Part shown: piece after piece, positions 15,671 through 22,918 of the stretch
Position numbering within the stretch: position 1 is the first letter of the stretch
Layout: each line of letters begins with the position of its first letter
Assembly: GCA_025782395.1 (NCBI GenBank)
Contig: JALGZD010000046.1
Span: forward strand, 16,104-80,103
Length of the DNA: 64,000 nt
From: a bacterium
Lineage (GTDB): Bacteria > Joyebacterota > Joyebacteria > Joyebacterales > Joyebacteraceae
Direction of reading: 5' to 3'
The notes under the pieces: generated by a model
The model's database searches: none
Told to the model about the DNA's origin: nothing
Seen by the model: the letters and a program-made list of their open reading frames with translations, nothing else
Translations under genes and position numbers: made by a program

Positions 15671-16618
15671 TCATCCCCTGGGGTGGAACGTTCTGTGGAT
15701 CGCCTTGAGATACTCGCGGTCTACGCTGGTGTATATCTGCGTCGTCGAGATGTCGGCGTGTCCCAGCATCTCCTGCACTGCTCTCAGATCTGCGCCCCCC
15801 TTAAGCAGGTGGGTCGCAAACGAGTGGCGCAGCGTGTGAGGCTTGACGCGTTCCCGCACTCCCGATCCGGCCACCTGCTTCTGCAGTATCTTCCAGAACC
15901 CCATGCGTGTAAGAGGGTATCCCCTGGCATTGAGGAACAGGACATCTGTGGGGGTGCCCTTGGCGATGAGGTCGGGACGCACGTCTCGTCTGTATCGCTC
16001 CGTCCAGTCTATGGCGGGGTTTCCTACAGGGATGACGCGTTCTTTCGAGCCCTTGCCGAGCACGCGTATGTAGGAGTCCTCTAGGAACAGGTTTGACAGC
16101 TCGAGACTGATGAGTTCGCTCACCCTGAGCCCTGCTCCGTAGCCCATCTCCAGCATGGCGCGGTCTCTCGTACCGAGAGGAGTCGCCGTATCAGGTGCGT
16201 TCAGAAGACTCTCTATCTCGTGCACGCCAAGCACATCAGGCAGCTTGCGTGACATCCTGGGAGCTTCCATGTGCAGCGTCGGGTCGGTGTAGCTTCTGCT
16301 ACCAGCTCTGTCCGTCAGAGCCTTGGGGAGGAACGCGTGGTAGCCGCGCAGACAGGATAGGCGCCGGGCTGCGCTCCGCGGCGAAAGCCCTGAGATTATC
16401 CCTCCCCCGATATAGTCTCTGACATTACGCTCGGTTATTCTGGATGGGTCCGTGACGCCGTTCTTTGCCAGGTGGGCGGCATACTGAGCCAGGTCGCCCC
16501 GGTACGAGGCGACAGTATTCTCAGAAAGGCCACGTTCCGAGGTGAGGTGGTCAAGGTACTCCTCGATCGAGTCCGTGACCAGTGAGGGTGTGCTAGGCTG
16601 TCGCGTCACCTTCCCCAC
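15671..16618 (-). CDS. xerD: Site-specific tyrosine recombinase XerD
   Basis: One of two Xer recombinases in the window; together they resolve chromosome dimers at dif. The N-terminal SAM-like domain begins EEYLDHLTSERGLSENTV. Catalytic residues are the Arg in GLRVSELISLE, the HTLRHSFATHLL box, LGHAD, and the Tyr in TTQIYTSV. At 315 residues and with housekeeping neighbours it is not a phage integrase. The start is the GTG at 16618, or a GTG three codons later at 16609. XerD rather than XerC is judged from sequence style and is less certain than the family. Confidence 0.88.
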   Translation of the reverse strand: MGKVTRQPSTPSLVTDSIEEYLDHLTSERGLSENTVASYRGDLAQYAAHLAKNGVTDPSRITERNVRDYIGGGIISGLSPRSAARRLSCLRGYHAFLPKALTDRAGSRSYTDPTLHMEAPRMSRKLPDVLGVHEIESLLNAPDTATPLGTRDRAMLEMGYGAGLRVSELISLELSNLFLEDSYIRVLGKGSKERVIPVGNPAIDWTERYRRDVRPDLIAKGTPTDVLFLNARGYPLTRMGFWKILQKQVAGSGVRERVKPHTLRHSFATHLLKGGADLRAVQEMLGHADISTTQIYTSVDREYLKAIHRTFHPRG

Positions 16619-17225
16619 CTTCTGATTCCAGAAGGAAGCGGATGCGCCGACGTCCCTCCTCCGCGCTGTGCTGGAACGCCAGGCCGGTCTGGCCGTTCTC
16701 GATCTCTATCAGGCGCCGCTTCATGTCTGTACCGCCGCTGGAGTAGCCGCCGAGCGAACCGTCGCTGTTGACGACCCTGTGACAGGGGATAACTATGGGA
16801 AGCGGATTCCGGGCCAGTGTCTGCCCGACAGGTCGCGTTGCGCGTGGAGATCCGATCTCTTCCGCCACCCATTTGTAGGAGCGAAGCGTGCCGAAGGGGA
16901 TGCCTCTGACAGTCTCGAGAACTGTACGGGAGAATTCCGTCTGCGTGGACAGATCCAGCTCATAGTCGAAGTCGACAGAAACCCCGGCCAGGTAGCTGCG
17001 GATATCGTCCACGACTCGGCGGAGATGCAGCCTGTCCTCGACGGCCAGGATACGTGTTGCTCCCCGGATCCTCGAGAGCTCTCGGTCGATGTCGAGTTCC
17101 TTGCTGAACATCACCGATGAGAGCCCCTGTTCGCTCCGGACAAGCAGAAAACACCCCAGTTCCGAATCGAAACTGACATAGCGGAGCATCTCCAACCGGG
17201 AGTCAGTCTGATCGTTGCCGTGCAT
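16593..17225 (-). CDS. ogt: Methylated-DNA--protein-cysteine methyltransferase
   Basis: A suicide repair protein that takes the methyl group from O6-methylguanine onto its own cysteine. The acceptor is in VIPCHRVV, and the helix-turn-helix region PFGTLRSYKWVAEEIG is intact. I place the start at the ATG at 17225, overlapping the end of uvrC by 23 bases, giving 210 residues. A longer open frame upstream is inside uvrC and looks non-coding. The overlap makes a uvrC-ogt DNA-repair unit. Confidence 0.92.
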   Translation of the reverse strand: MHGNDQTDSRLEMLRYVSFDSELGCFLLVRSEQGLSSVMFSKELDIDRELSRIRGATRILAVEDRLHLRRVVDDIRSYLAGVSVDFDYELDLSTQTEFSRTVLETVRGIPFGTLRSYKWVAEEIGSPRATRPVGQTLARNPLPIVIPCHRVVNSDGSLGGYSSGGTDMKRRLIEIENGQTGLAFQHSAEEGRRRIRFLLESEGGEGDATA

Positions 17226-19053
17226 CACTACCACGCGTTTCTTGTTCGAGCGCCTGTTTGATCCTGCGTGCCGTTCGGATACCAATGCCTGGTACCTCCG
17301 CGATCTCTTCCTCACGGCGCTCAAGGATTGCCGCCGCGGATCCGAAGCGTTCAAGGAGCGCGGCCTTTCGCGACTCCCCCACTCCGGCGATACCGTCCAG
17401 GGTGGATCTCCTTGCCGCCTTCTTCCTGAGAGATCTGTGATACGTAATGCTGAAGCGGTGAACCTCGTTCCTGATTCTCCGCAGGAGCCTCTTTGCGGCC
17501 GACTCATCCGGAACTGGAAGTGCACCGGCGCGCCCGGGCACGAAGAGCTCTTCCTCACGCTTCGCCAGAGCCACGACAGTTACTCCTCTGGCGCCAGCCT
17601 CTCGAACTGCCTCAACCGCCTTCCTGAGCTGTCCCTTTCCACCATCGACAAGAAGCAGATCGGGCAGATCCTGTCTCTCCCGAATCGTAGCACTGAAGTG
17701 ACGGTGCACTACCTCGTAAATCATAGCACAGTCGTCACTGCCTTTCACCGTCCGGATACGGTACTTGCGATAGAGCGCCTTGTCCGGCTTCGCGTCGCGG
17801 AAGGAGATCACTGTGCCGACAGCGTGGGCCCCCTGGATGTTCGAGATATCCACGGCCGAGATGAGCCTGGGAGGGCGCTTCATGCCGAGAAACAGACCGA
17901 GATCTTCTATGACCTTCGGTACCTTTCGGTCATCGAAGGCCCTCCTTAGAGCTGTCTTAGCGTTCTCGCGGGCGAAGGCAATGAGCTGGAGTTTCTCACC
18001 CCTCTTCGGGAAGTGGATGGAGACCGCCCGCCCTGCCCGCTCCCTCAGCCAGATCCCGATCGCCTCGGTTTCGCGCATCTCGTCGTCGACGAGGATCTCG
18101 GGGGGAAGCTCGGTCGCAACCGAGTAGAACTGCTTCAAAAAGCCCGCGAGGAGCTCCTCGCGGTTCGTTTCCGCCGCGAATTCCAGGGGGACGTTTTCAC
18201 ACCCGATCATCTTGCCTCGACGAATCCGCACCACCGACGCGACTCCGTACTGTTCGTGGTGGTCGATGGCTACGACGTCCCGGTCGACACGCGTAACGGT
18301 CAGCACCCTCTGTCGCTCCACGACTCTGTCGATGTCCGCGATCCTGTCTCTTAGAGTTGCGGCCTCCTCAAATCTGAGGGATGAGACCGCCCGTTGCATA
18401 CGGTCTTCGAGGCGGCTGACGACCTCATCGGCGCGGCCGCTGAGGAATAGACACAGCTCCTCGATTCCCCGTCCGTACTGTTCCTCTGTGACCTTGCCCG
18501 AGCACGGGGCCGGGCAGCGTCCGATCTGATGATTGAGGCATGGTCTCAGCCTGAGCTTGAACGTTTTGCAGGTCCTGGAGGGAAAGATCTGGCGCACGAG
18601 GCGCAAGGTACGCCTCATCGCTCTGGCATCGGTGTACGGACCAAAGTACCTGGCCCCGTCTTCCCTGACTACTCTGGTCACATAGGCTTTGGGAAACCTC
18701 TCAGCAAGAGTGACCTTGATGAACGGGTAGCGCTTGTCGTCTTTCAACTTGACGTTGTATCGGGGACGGTGCTCCTTGATCAGATTGGATTCGAGTACGA
18801 GGGCTTCCGTTTCGGACTCGGTCACGATGTAGTCGAAGGTCGAGAGATGCGATCGCAGGATCTGCGTCTTCCGATCCGGGGTTTCTCGCTTCCCGGTGTA
18901 TGCTCTCAGGCGGCTGCGCAGATTCCGCGCCTTCCCAACGTAGATGATCCGTCCGTTGGCGTCTTTCAGAAGATAGACGCCCGGGCCGGTGGGGACTCGC
19001 CGAGGTGTGATTCCCGCCGCGTTCTCGACCGTTTCTTTTCGGGAAGCTCCCAT
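17203..19053 (-). CDS. uvrC: UvrABC nuclease subunit UvrC
   Basis: Makes both incisions around bulky lesions in nucleotide excision repair. The GIY-YIG domain (GPGVYLL, then IIYVGKARNLRSRL) is at residues 20-60. The UVR helix pair (SLRFEEAATLRDRI) is near 240, the RNase H-like nuclease (DLLLVDGGKGQL) near 480, and HhH motifs (GIAGVGESRKAALLERFG, VPGIGIRTARRIKQAL) are at the C terminus. I choose the ATG at 19053, giving 616 residues. A promoter with -10 TAGGCT ends 8 bases upstream of it, which makes the longer TTG start at 19089 unlikely. Confidence 0.95.
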   Translation of the reverse strand: MGASRKETVENAAGITPRRVPTGPGVYLLKDANGRIIYVGKARNLRSRLRAYTGKRETPDRKTQILRSHLSTFDYIVTESETEALVLESNLIKEHRPRYNVKLKDDKRYPFIKVTLAERFPKAYVTRVVREDGARYFGPYTDARAMRRTLRLVRQIFPSRTCKTFKLRLRPCLNHQIGRCPAPCSGKVTEEQYGRGIEELCLFLSGRADEVVSRLEDRMQRAVSSLRFEEAATLRDRIADIDRVVERQRVLTVTRVDRDVVAIDHHEQYGVASVVRIRRGKMIGCENVPLEFAAETNREELLAGFLKQFYSVATELPPEILVDDEMRETEAIGIWLRERAGRAVSIHFPKRGEKLQLIAFARENAKTALRRAFDDRKVPKVIEDLGLFLGMKRPPRLISAVDISNIQGAHAVGTVISFRDAKPDKALYRKYRIRTVKGSDDCAMIYEVVHRHFSATIRERQDLPDLLLVDGGKGQLRKAVEAVREAGARGVTVVALAKREEELFVPGRAGALPVPDESAAKRLLRRIRNEVHRFSITYHRSLRKKAARRSTLDGIAGVGESRKAALLERFGSAAAILERREEEIAEVPGIGIRTARRIKQALEQETRGSDARQRSD

Positions 19054-19060
19054 GTCCCGT

Positions 19061-19089
19061 AGCCTAGCCTGCCTCAGGCGTCGAGTCAA
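19061..19089 (-). promoter_or_regulatory. Sigma-70-type promoter of uvrC, predicting a leaderless mRNA
   Basis: TTGACT (19084-19089), a 17-bp spacer, then TAGGCT (19061-19066). The predicted start of transcription falls at about 19053-19055, on the uvrC ATG itself. Confidence 0.5.
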
Positions 19090-19116
19090 CGCGTCTCACG
19101 AAGTCGCAAGAGAGCC

Positions 19117-19145
19117 TTGACTTGGGCGTCCCGTACTGATATGTT
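19117..19145 (+). promoter_or_regulatory. Extended -10 sigma-70-type promoter of rpsT
   Basis: TTGACT (19117-19122), a 17-bp spacer, then TATGTT (19140-19145), preceded by TGA as an extended -10. Transcription would begin near 19152, leaving a leader of about 67 bases. Confidence 0.7.
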
Positions 19146-19218
19146 TGATTAATTGTGATGAGAGATCCAGGGTGCGAGCGTATGCGCCCCGGCAGGAGAT
19201 GTACAGGGAGGTATCGAG

Positions 19219-19464
19219 TTGCCCCAGAAAAAGTCGGCCATCAAGAGACTCAGGCAGTCCAAGAAGCTGAACGAAAAGAACAGGGCCATCAAGTCGCGCG
19301 CGTCCACGGCCATCAAGAAGGTTGCCGGCGCCTCTTCTGAGGAGAGGAACGCGAGGGTGCGTGAGGCTGTTTCAGCAATCGACCGCGCTGCCAAGCACGG
19401 CGTCCTCAGCGCACACGCTGCGGACAGAAAGAAGTCCGGTCTGATGAAAAAGAGCGACGCCTAA
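19219..19464 (+). CDS. rpsT: 30S ribosomal protein S20
   Basis: A primary 16S rRNA-binding protein of 81 residues, highly basic, with the family pattern KKSAIKRLRQSKKLNEKN. It starts at a TTG with GGGAGG 7 bases upstream (19206-19211). In E. coli S20 limits its own translation from a weak TTG/UUG start. The same codon here may allow similar control, but that is inference. It is a single-gene unit with its own promoter and terminator, divergent from uvrC. Confidence 0.97.
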   Translation: MPQKKSAIKRLRQSKKLNEKNRAIKSRASTAIKKVAGASSEERNARVREAVSAIDRAAKHGVLSAHAADRKKSGLMKKSDA

Positions 19465-19490
19465 CTGTTCTACGTCTCTTCTGCCGCATT

Positions 19491-19526
19491 CAAAGCCCCC
19501 CTCCAGGCTGGAGGGGGGCTGCTTTG
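19491..19526 (+). terminator. Terminator hairpin between rpsT and proS
   Basis: A perfect 11-bp GC-rich stem (19494-19504 against 19510-19520) with a 5-base loop. It is flanked by CAAAG and CTTTG, which extend the pairing. The T-run on the plus strand is short. It lies between convergent rpsT and proS and may stop both. Confidence 0.8.
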
Positions 19527-19604
19527 CATTCTCATTGAGCGCATTGCCGAAGACGGGGGCGTCTGATCGCAGGTGGGACCTCCTGTCGAAGGCCGGGGTG
19601 CGAG

Positions 19605-21314
19605 CTACGCTTTCGCTTCCTCCACGATCTTCGTGATCTCTGCGACCGCTCCATCGATCGGCAGATCACGTTGTTCGCCCGTTTCTCTCATCCTGATCTC
19701 GAGAGCACCGCTCTTGAGCCCGCGCTCGCCGACCGTCACGCGGATCGGGATGCCGATCAGATCGGCGTCCTTGAACTTGACGCCGGGGGAATCGTGGCGA
19801 TCATCGAGCAGGACGTCTATGCCGGCCGCCTTCAGGTCGCTGTAGAGGCGTTCAGAAATCTCACGCACTTCCTCGTTCCTGAACTTCACGGCGAGGATCT
19901 CTACATCGAAAGGCGCGACGCTCATCGGCCAAGTGATGCCGTATTCGTCGCTGTGCTGCTCGATGATGGCGGCCATCGTCCGGGAAATGCCGAGACCATA
20001 ACAGCCCATCACGAACGGCATGGCTTTGCCGTTTTCGTTGAGGAATGTGGCCTTCATGCTGTCCGAGTACTTCGTGCCCAGCTTGAAGACCTGGCTGACC
20101 TCGATGCCCCGGAAGGAGTCCATGGTCTTCCCGCACTTGCGGCAGAGGTCGCCCTTCCCGATCCTGGCGATGTCGCAGTAGCCGTCGACGCTGAAATCCC
20201 GTCCGGCATTGACGTTCCGGATGTGGACGTCCACTGCGTTCCCTCCCACGACCACGTTTCTGAGTGGCTCGACCGAACGGTCGACCATCAGCCGAACCCC
20301 GGACAGCCCGACGGGGCCGGCAAACCCGACCGGCGCCCCGGTCACCTTCTCGACAACGGCCGGCGGCGCGGCTTCGATCATACTTGCGCCGAGGAGCCCG
20401 GCCAGCTTCTCCTCGTTGATGTCGCGGTCGCCGCGGATGAGGGCAACTACGGGCTCGCCGTCGGCGACGTAGACGATCGTCTTGATGAGTCGCCACGGTT
20501 CGACACCGAGGAACTCAGAGACGTCCTCGATCGTTTTCATCCCGGGGGTGTCGACGGGCTCAATCGGAAGGGGATCCTCCACCGGCATGATGTCTGCAAT
20601 GAGTCCCTCTGCCCGCTCGTCGGTGGCGGCGTAGCCGCACTCACACACGATGACCTCGGACTCACCCGTGTCGCAAAGGACCATGAACTCGTGCGATGCG
20701 CTGCCGCCGATGGCGCCCGTGGCGGCTTCAACAGGTCGGTAGCTGAGATCGCAGCGGTCGAAGATGCGGCAGTAGGCATCGTACATGGCCTTGTAGGTCT
20801 CATTGAGAGAGTCCTCGTCCCGATGGAAGCTGTACGCATCCTTCATGATGAACTCTCGAGCGCGAACGACTCCAAAGCGAGGTCTGATCTCGTCACGGAA
20901 TTTCGTCTGGATCTGATAGAGGGTGAACGGAAGCTGGCGATACGATCGCACCTCGTTGCGGACAATGTCGGTGACTACCTCTTCATGAGTAGGTCCCAAG
21001 GCGAACTGGCGGCCGTTTCTGTCGTGGACCCGCCACAGCTCCTTGCCGTAGACGTCCCAGCGTCCAGTCTCCTGCCAGAGCTCGGCAGGACTGACGACGG
21101 GCATGAGGAGTTCCTGGCATCCGATCCGGTCCATCTCCTCCCTCACGATCGCTTCGACCTTCCTGATAACACGCCAACCCAGCGGCAGGTAGTTGTACAC
21201 GCCGGACGTGAGCCTTCTGATGAGACCTGCCCGCAGCATGAGCTTGTGGCTCGTCGTCTCTGCGTGGGATGGATCTTCCTTGTGCGTCGGGATCAGTGTC
21301 TTACTCCAGCGCAT
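19605..21314 (-). CDS. proS: Prolyl-tRNA synthetase, long bacterial type
   Basis: Charges tRNA-Pro. Class II motifs are TSGVYNYLPLGWRVI (motif 1), FRDEIRPRFGVVRAREFIMKD (motif 2, from residue about 138) and GCYGLGISRTMAA (motif 3). A YbaK-type editing insertion lies between motifs 2 and 3, from about 225 to 390. It is followed by the anticodon-binding domain (DVLLDDRHDSPGVKFKDADL). The 569 residues match the bacterial form with editing. The ATG at 21314 has GAGGGA upstream and overlaps the HD gene by 14 bases. No T-box or other leader is visible. Confidence 0.96.
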   Translation of the reverse strand: MRWSKTLIPTHKEDPSHAETTSHKLMLRAGLIRRLTSGVYNYLPLGWRVIRKVEAIVREEMDRIGCQELLMPVVSPAELWQETGRWDVYGKELWRVHDRNGRQFALGPTHEEVVTDIVRNEVRSYRQLPFTLYQIQTKFRDEIRPRFGVVRAREFIMKDAYSFHRDEDSLNETYKAMYDAYCRIFDRCDLSYRPVEAATGAIGGSASHEFMVLCDTGESEVIVCECGYAATDERAEGLIADIMPVEDPLPIEPVDTPGMKTIEDVSEFLGVEPWRLIKTIVYVADGEPVVALIRGDRDINEEKLAGLLGASMIEAAPPAVVEKVTGAPVGFAGPVGLSGVRLMVDRSVEPLRNVVVGGNAVDVHIRNVNAGRDFSVDGYCDIARIGKGDLCRKCGKTMDSFRGIEVSQVFKLGTKYSDSMKATFLNENGKAMPFVMGCYGLGISRTMAAIIEQHSDEYGITWPMSVAPFDVEILAVKFRNEEVREISERLYSDLKAAGIDVLLDDRHDSPGVKFKDADLIGIPIRVTVGERGLKSGALEIRMRETGEQRDLPIDGAVAEITKIVEEAKA

Positions 21315-21930
21315 CGCTTCCCTCGTTCCTGTCCCGCTGAACCGTCTTTCTTCCGGCCCAGCCGCGCTCATCGCGCGTCCTCATATCAATGAGTTCTTCA
21401 TACAGCCCACGGATCTCCTCGAACTCGAAATCGCGGACGTTATCCTCGTAACTCCAGAAATCGTCGAGCATGCGGTTGCCCTCACGCTCGTAGAGATATG
21501 CTTGGGTGAACATCTCCAGCTTGTCGACGGCCCGGACGATGCGGCCCTCGACTGAAGAGCGTTCCGCAAACTCCTTCCAGAGGCCGATGTACTCGTATGC
21601 GTCGTCCAGAGATCCGAAGAGCTTCTCCAGAATCCGCAACTCGGCTGCTTCCTTGACGTGCTCGCCCAGGAGTTCGGTTGCCGGAGCGTGTATGTCGCCC
21701 AGCATGTGCTCGGGAAGATCGTGAAGAAGCGCGATCTTAAGGAGCTTCTCCACATCGACATCGATTCCCATCCTCGAGGCAAGCAGCATGGATATGACCG
21801 CCACCGCGAACGAATGCTCAGCCACGCTCTCGCCGTCGCGCACGCCCCTCACGCGCCAGCCCATTCTCGGGATCGTTTTCAGTTCGTTGCACTTCAGTAT
21901 TACGTTGATGAGATCGCGGTACTGAGACAC
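21301..21930 (-). CDS. HD-domain hydrolase, YfbR/HDDC2-like
   Basis: A 209-residue metal-dependent phosphohydrolase with the HD signature. The metal ligands are likely in SVAEHSFAVAV, ALLHDLPEHMLGD and RAVDKLEMF. Relatives are 5'-deoxynucleotidases acting on dNMPs; I infer that activity without proof of substrate. The GTG at 21930 with GGAGGG upstream is the best start; an in-frame start at 21951 would overlap the dapB stop. It lies between dapB and proS in one operon. Confidence 0.85.
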   Translation of the reverse strand: MSQYRDLINVILKCNELKTIPRMGWRVRGVRDGESVAEHSFAVAVISMLLASRMGIDVDVEKLLKIALLHDLPEHMLGDIHAPATELLGEHVKEAAELRILEKLFGSLDDAYEYIGLWKEFAERSSVEGRIVRAVDKLEMFTQAYLYEREGNRMLDDFWSYEDNVRDFEFEEIRGLYEELIDMRTRDERGWAGRKTVQRDRNEGSDALE

Positions 21931-21950
21931 GGTTCCCTCCGCTGCCGGCA

Positions 21951-22754
21951 CTAGAGATCGAGTACGTCCATCATGTCATAGAGTCCAGGCGGTTTTCCGT
22001 GAACGAAGCGCACCGCGTGCACCGCACCTCGGGCGTACGCCTCTCTGGAAAAGGCCGTGTGTGAGAGCGCTATCTCCTCCACTTCAGACACCAGATGTAC
22101 CGTATGTCTGCCGGTGATGCCACCCGCCCGCACGGCATGCACACCTATCTCTCCGGGACGTCTCGTCGCCTCCAGCCCTGAGCGTCCAACACGGATCATC
22201 TCCGGACCCACGCCGCGTGCATCCGCGACGATCCCGGCCAGCTTCGCGGCCGTTCCGCTTGGAGCGTCCCTCTTCGCGCTGTGGTGCGCCTCGACTATCT
22301 CAACGTCGAACGACTCGCCCAGTCGCTCAGCCGCCGACTGAACCAGACCAAAGAGCATGTTGATTCCGAGGCTCGTGTTCGGCGCAACGACAATGGGCGT
22401 GTTCTTCGACGCGGCCTGTATGGCGGCCATCTCGTACTCGGTGAGTCCAGTCGTTCCCACGATGAGTCCCAGACGCTCTGCGTTCGCGCGTTCCGCACAG
22501 GCTACGGCCTGGGCGGCGACGGAGAAATCCACCAGCACGTCGTAGCTTCCGCGCTCGAATTCGTCGAGTCCGGAGCTCACGATAATGCCGGAGTCCGCAC
22601 CGGTCCAGAGTTCACAGAGCTGTCTTCCCACATTCTCGTGTGTCGGCAGCTCCAGCCCGCCCACGAGTTTGACATCCCCGGAAGCCGCGATCTGCTGCGC
22701 GACCATGCCACCCATGCGGCCGCATATGCCACTGACCACTACTCGGATCACCAT
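21951..22754 (-). CDS. dapB: 4-hydroxy-tetrahydrodipicolinate reductase
   Basis: Catalyses the second committed step from aspartate semialdehyde to diaminopimelate and lysine. It has the nucleotide-binding VVVSGICGRMGGMV, the catalytic EAHHSAKRDAPSGTA, and a C-terminal dimer segment. The ATG at 22754 has GAGGAGG upstream and gives 267 residues. dapA and dapF are 6-8 kb away, so the pathway is split here. Confidence 0.95.
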   Translation of the reverse strand: MVIRVVVSGICGRMGGMVAQQIAASGDVKLVGGLELPTHENVGRQLCELWTGADSGIIVSSGLDEFERGSYDVLVDFSVAAQAVACAERANAERLGLIVGTTGLTEYEMAAIQAASKNTPIVVAPNTSLGINMLFGLVQSAAERLGESFDVEIVEAHHSAKRDAPSGTAAKLAGIVADARGVGPEMIRVGRSGLEATRRPGEIGVHAVRAGGITGRHTVHLVSEVEEIALSHTAFSREAYARGAVHAVRFVHGKPPGLYDMMDVLDL

Positions 22755-22781
22755 TGCCTCCTCTGAGCGAATCGAACACCC

Positions 22782-22810
22782 AAGATAGCACGACACGGGC
22801 GCGTTGGCAA
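22782..22810 (-). promoter_or_regulatory. Sigma-70-type promoter of dapB-HD-proS
   Basis: TTGCCA (22805-22810), a 17-bp spacer, then TATCTT (22782-22787) with TGC just before it as an extended -10. It implies a leader of about 20 bases. It lies in the 164-base gap downstream of the histidine kinase. Confidence 0.6.
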
Positions 22811-22918
22811 CGCCATGGCTGTGCGGGTCTGTGTGACATATGGGCGTCGGCAGGGTATTCGGGCTGCCGCACAGCTGAGTGGACCCGAAGTGTTCTGGTT
22901 GGGAGTATCAGTGGAGTA

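Noticed and set aside
15671..16618. Tyrosine recombinase as evidence of a prophage or integron
   Set aside because: Length, motifs and housekeeping neighbours fit a Xer protein. No attachment sites or mobile genes surround it; the same holds for the copy at 31969-32916.
21300..21315. T-box or other leader RNA upstream of proS
   Set aside because: proS is internal to the dapB-HD-proS operon and its start overlaps the previous gene, leaving no room for a leader.
19671..21392. A 573-codon plus-strand open frame over proS
   Set aside because: It is antisense to a complete prolyl-tRNA synthetase. Its sequence is rich in His, Asp and Val with no motif, as expected for a shadow frame in GC-rich DNA. 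The same applies to other long plus-strand frames, for example at 2636-3664, 13645-14709, 30597-32210, 35195-36667, 37262-38347 and 55140-56234.
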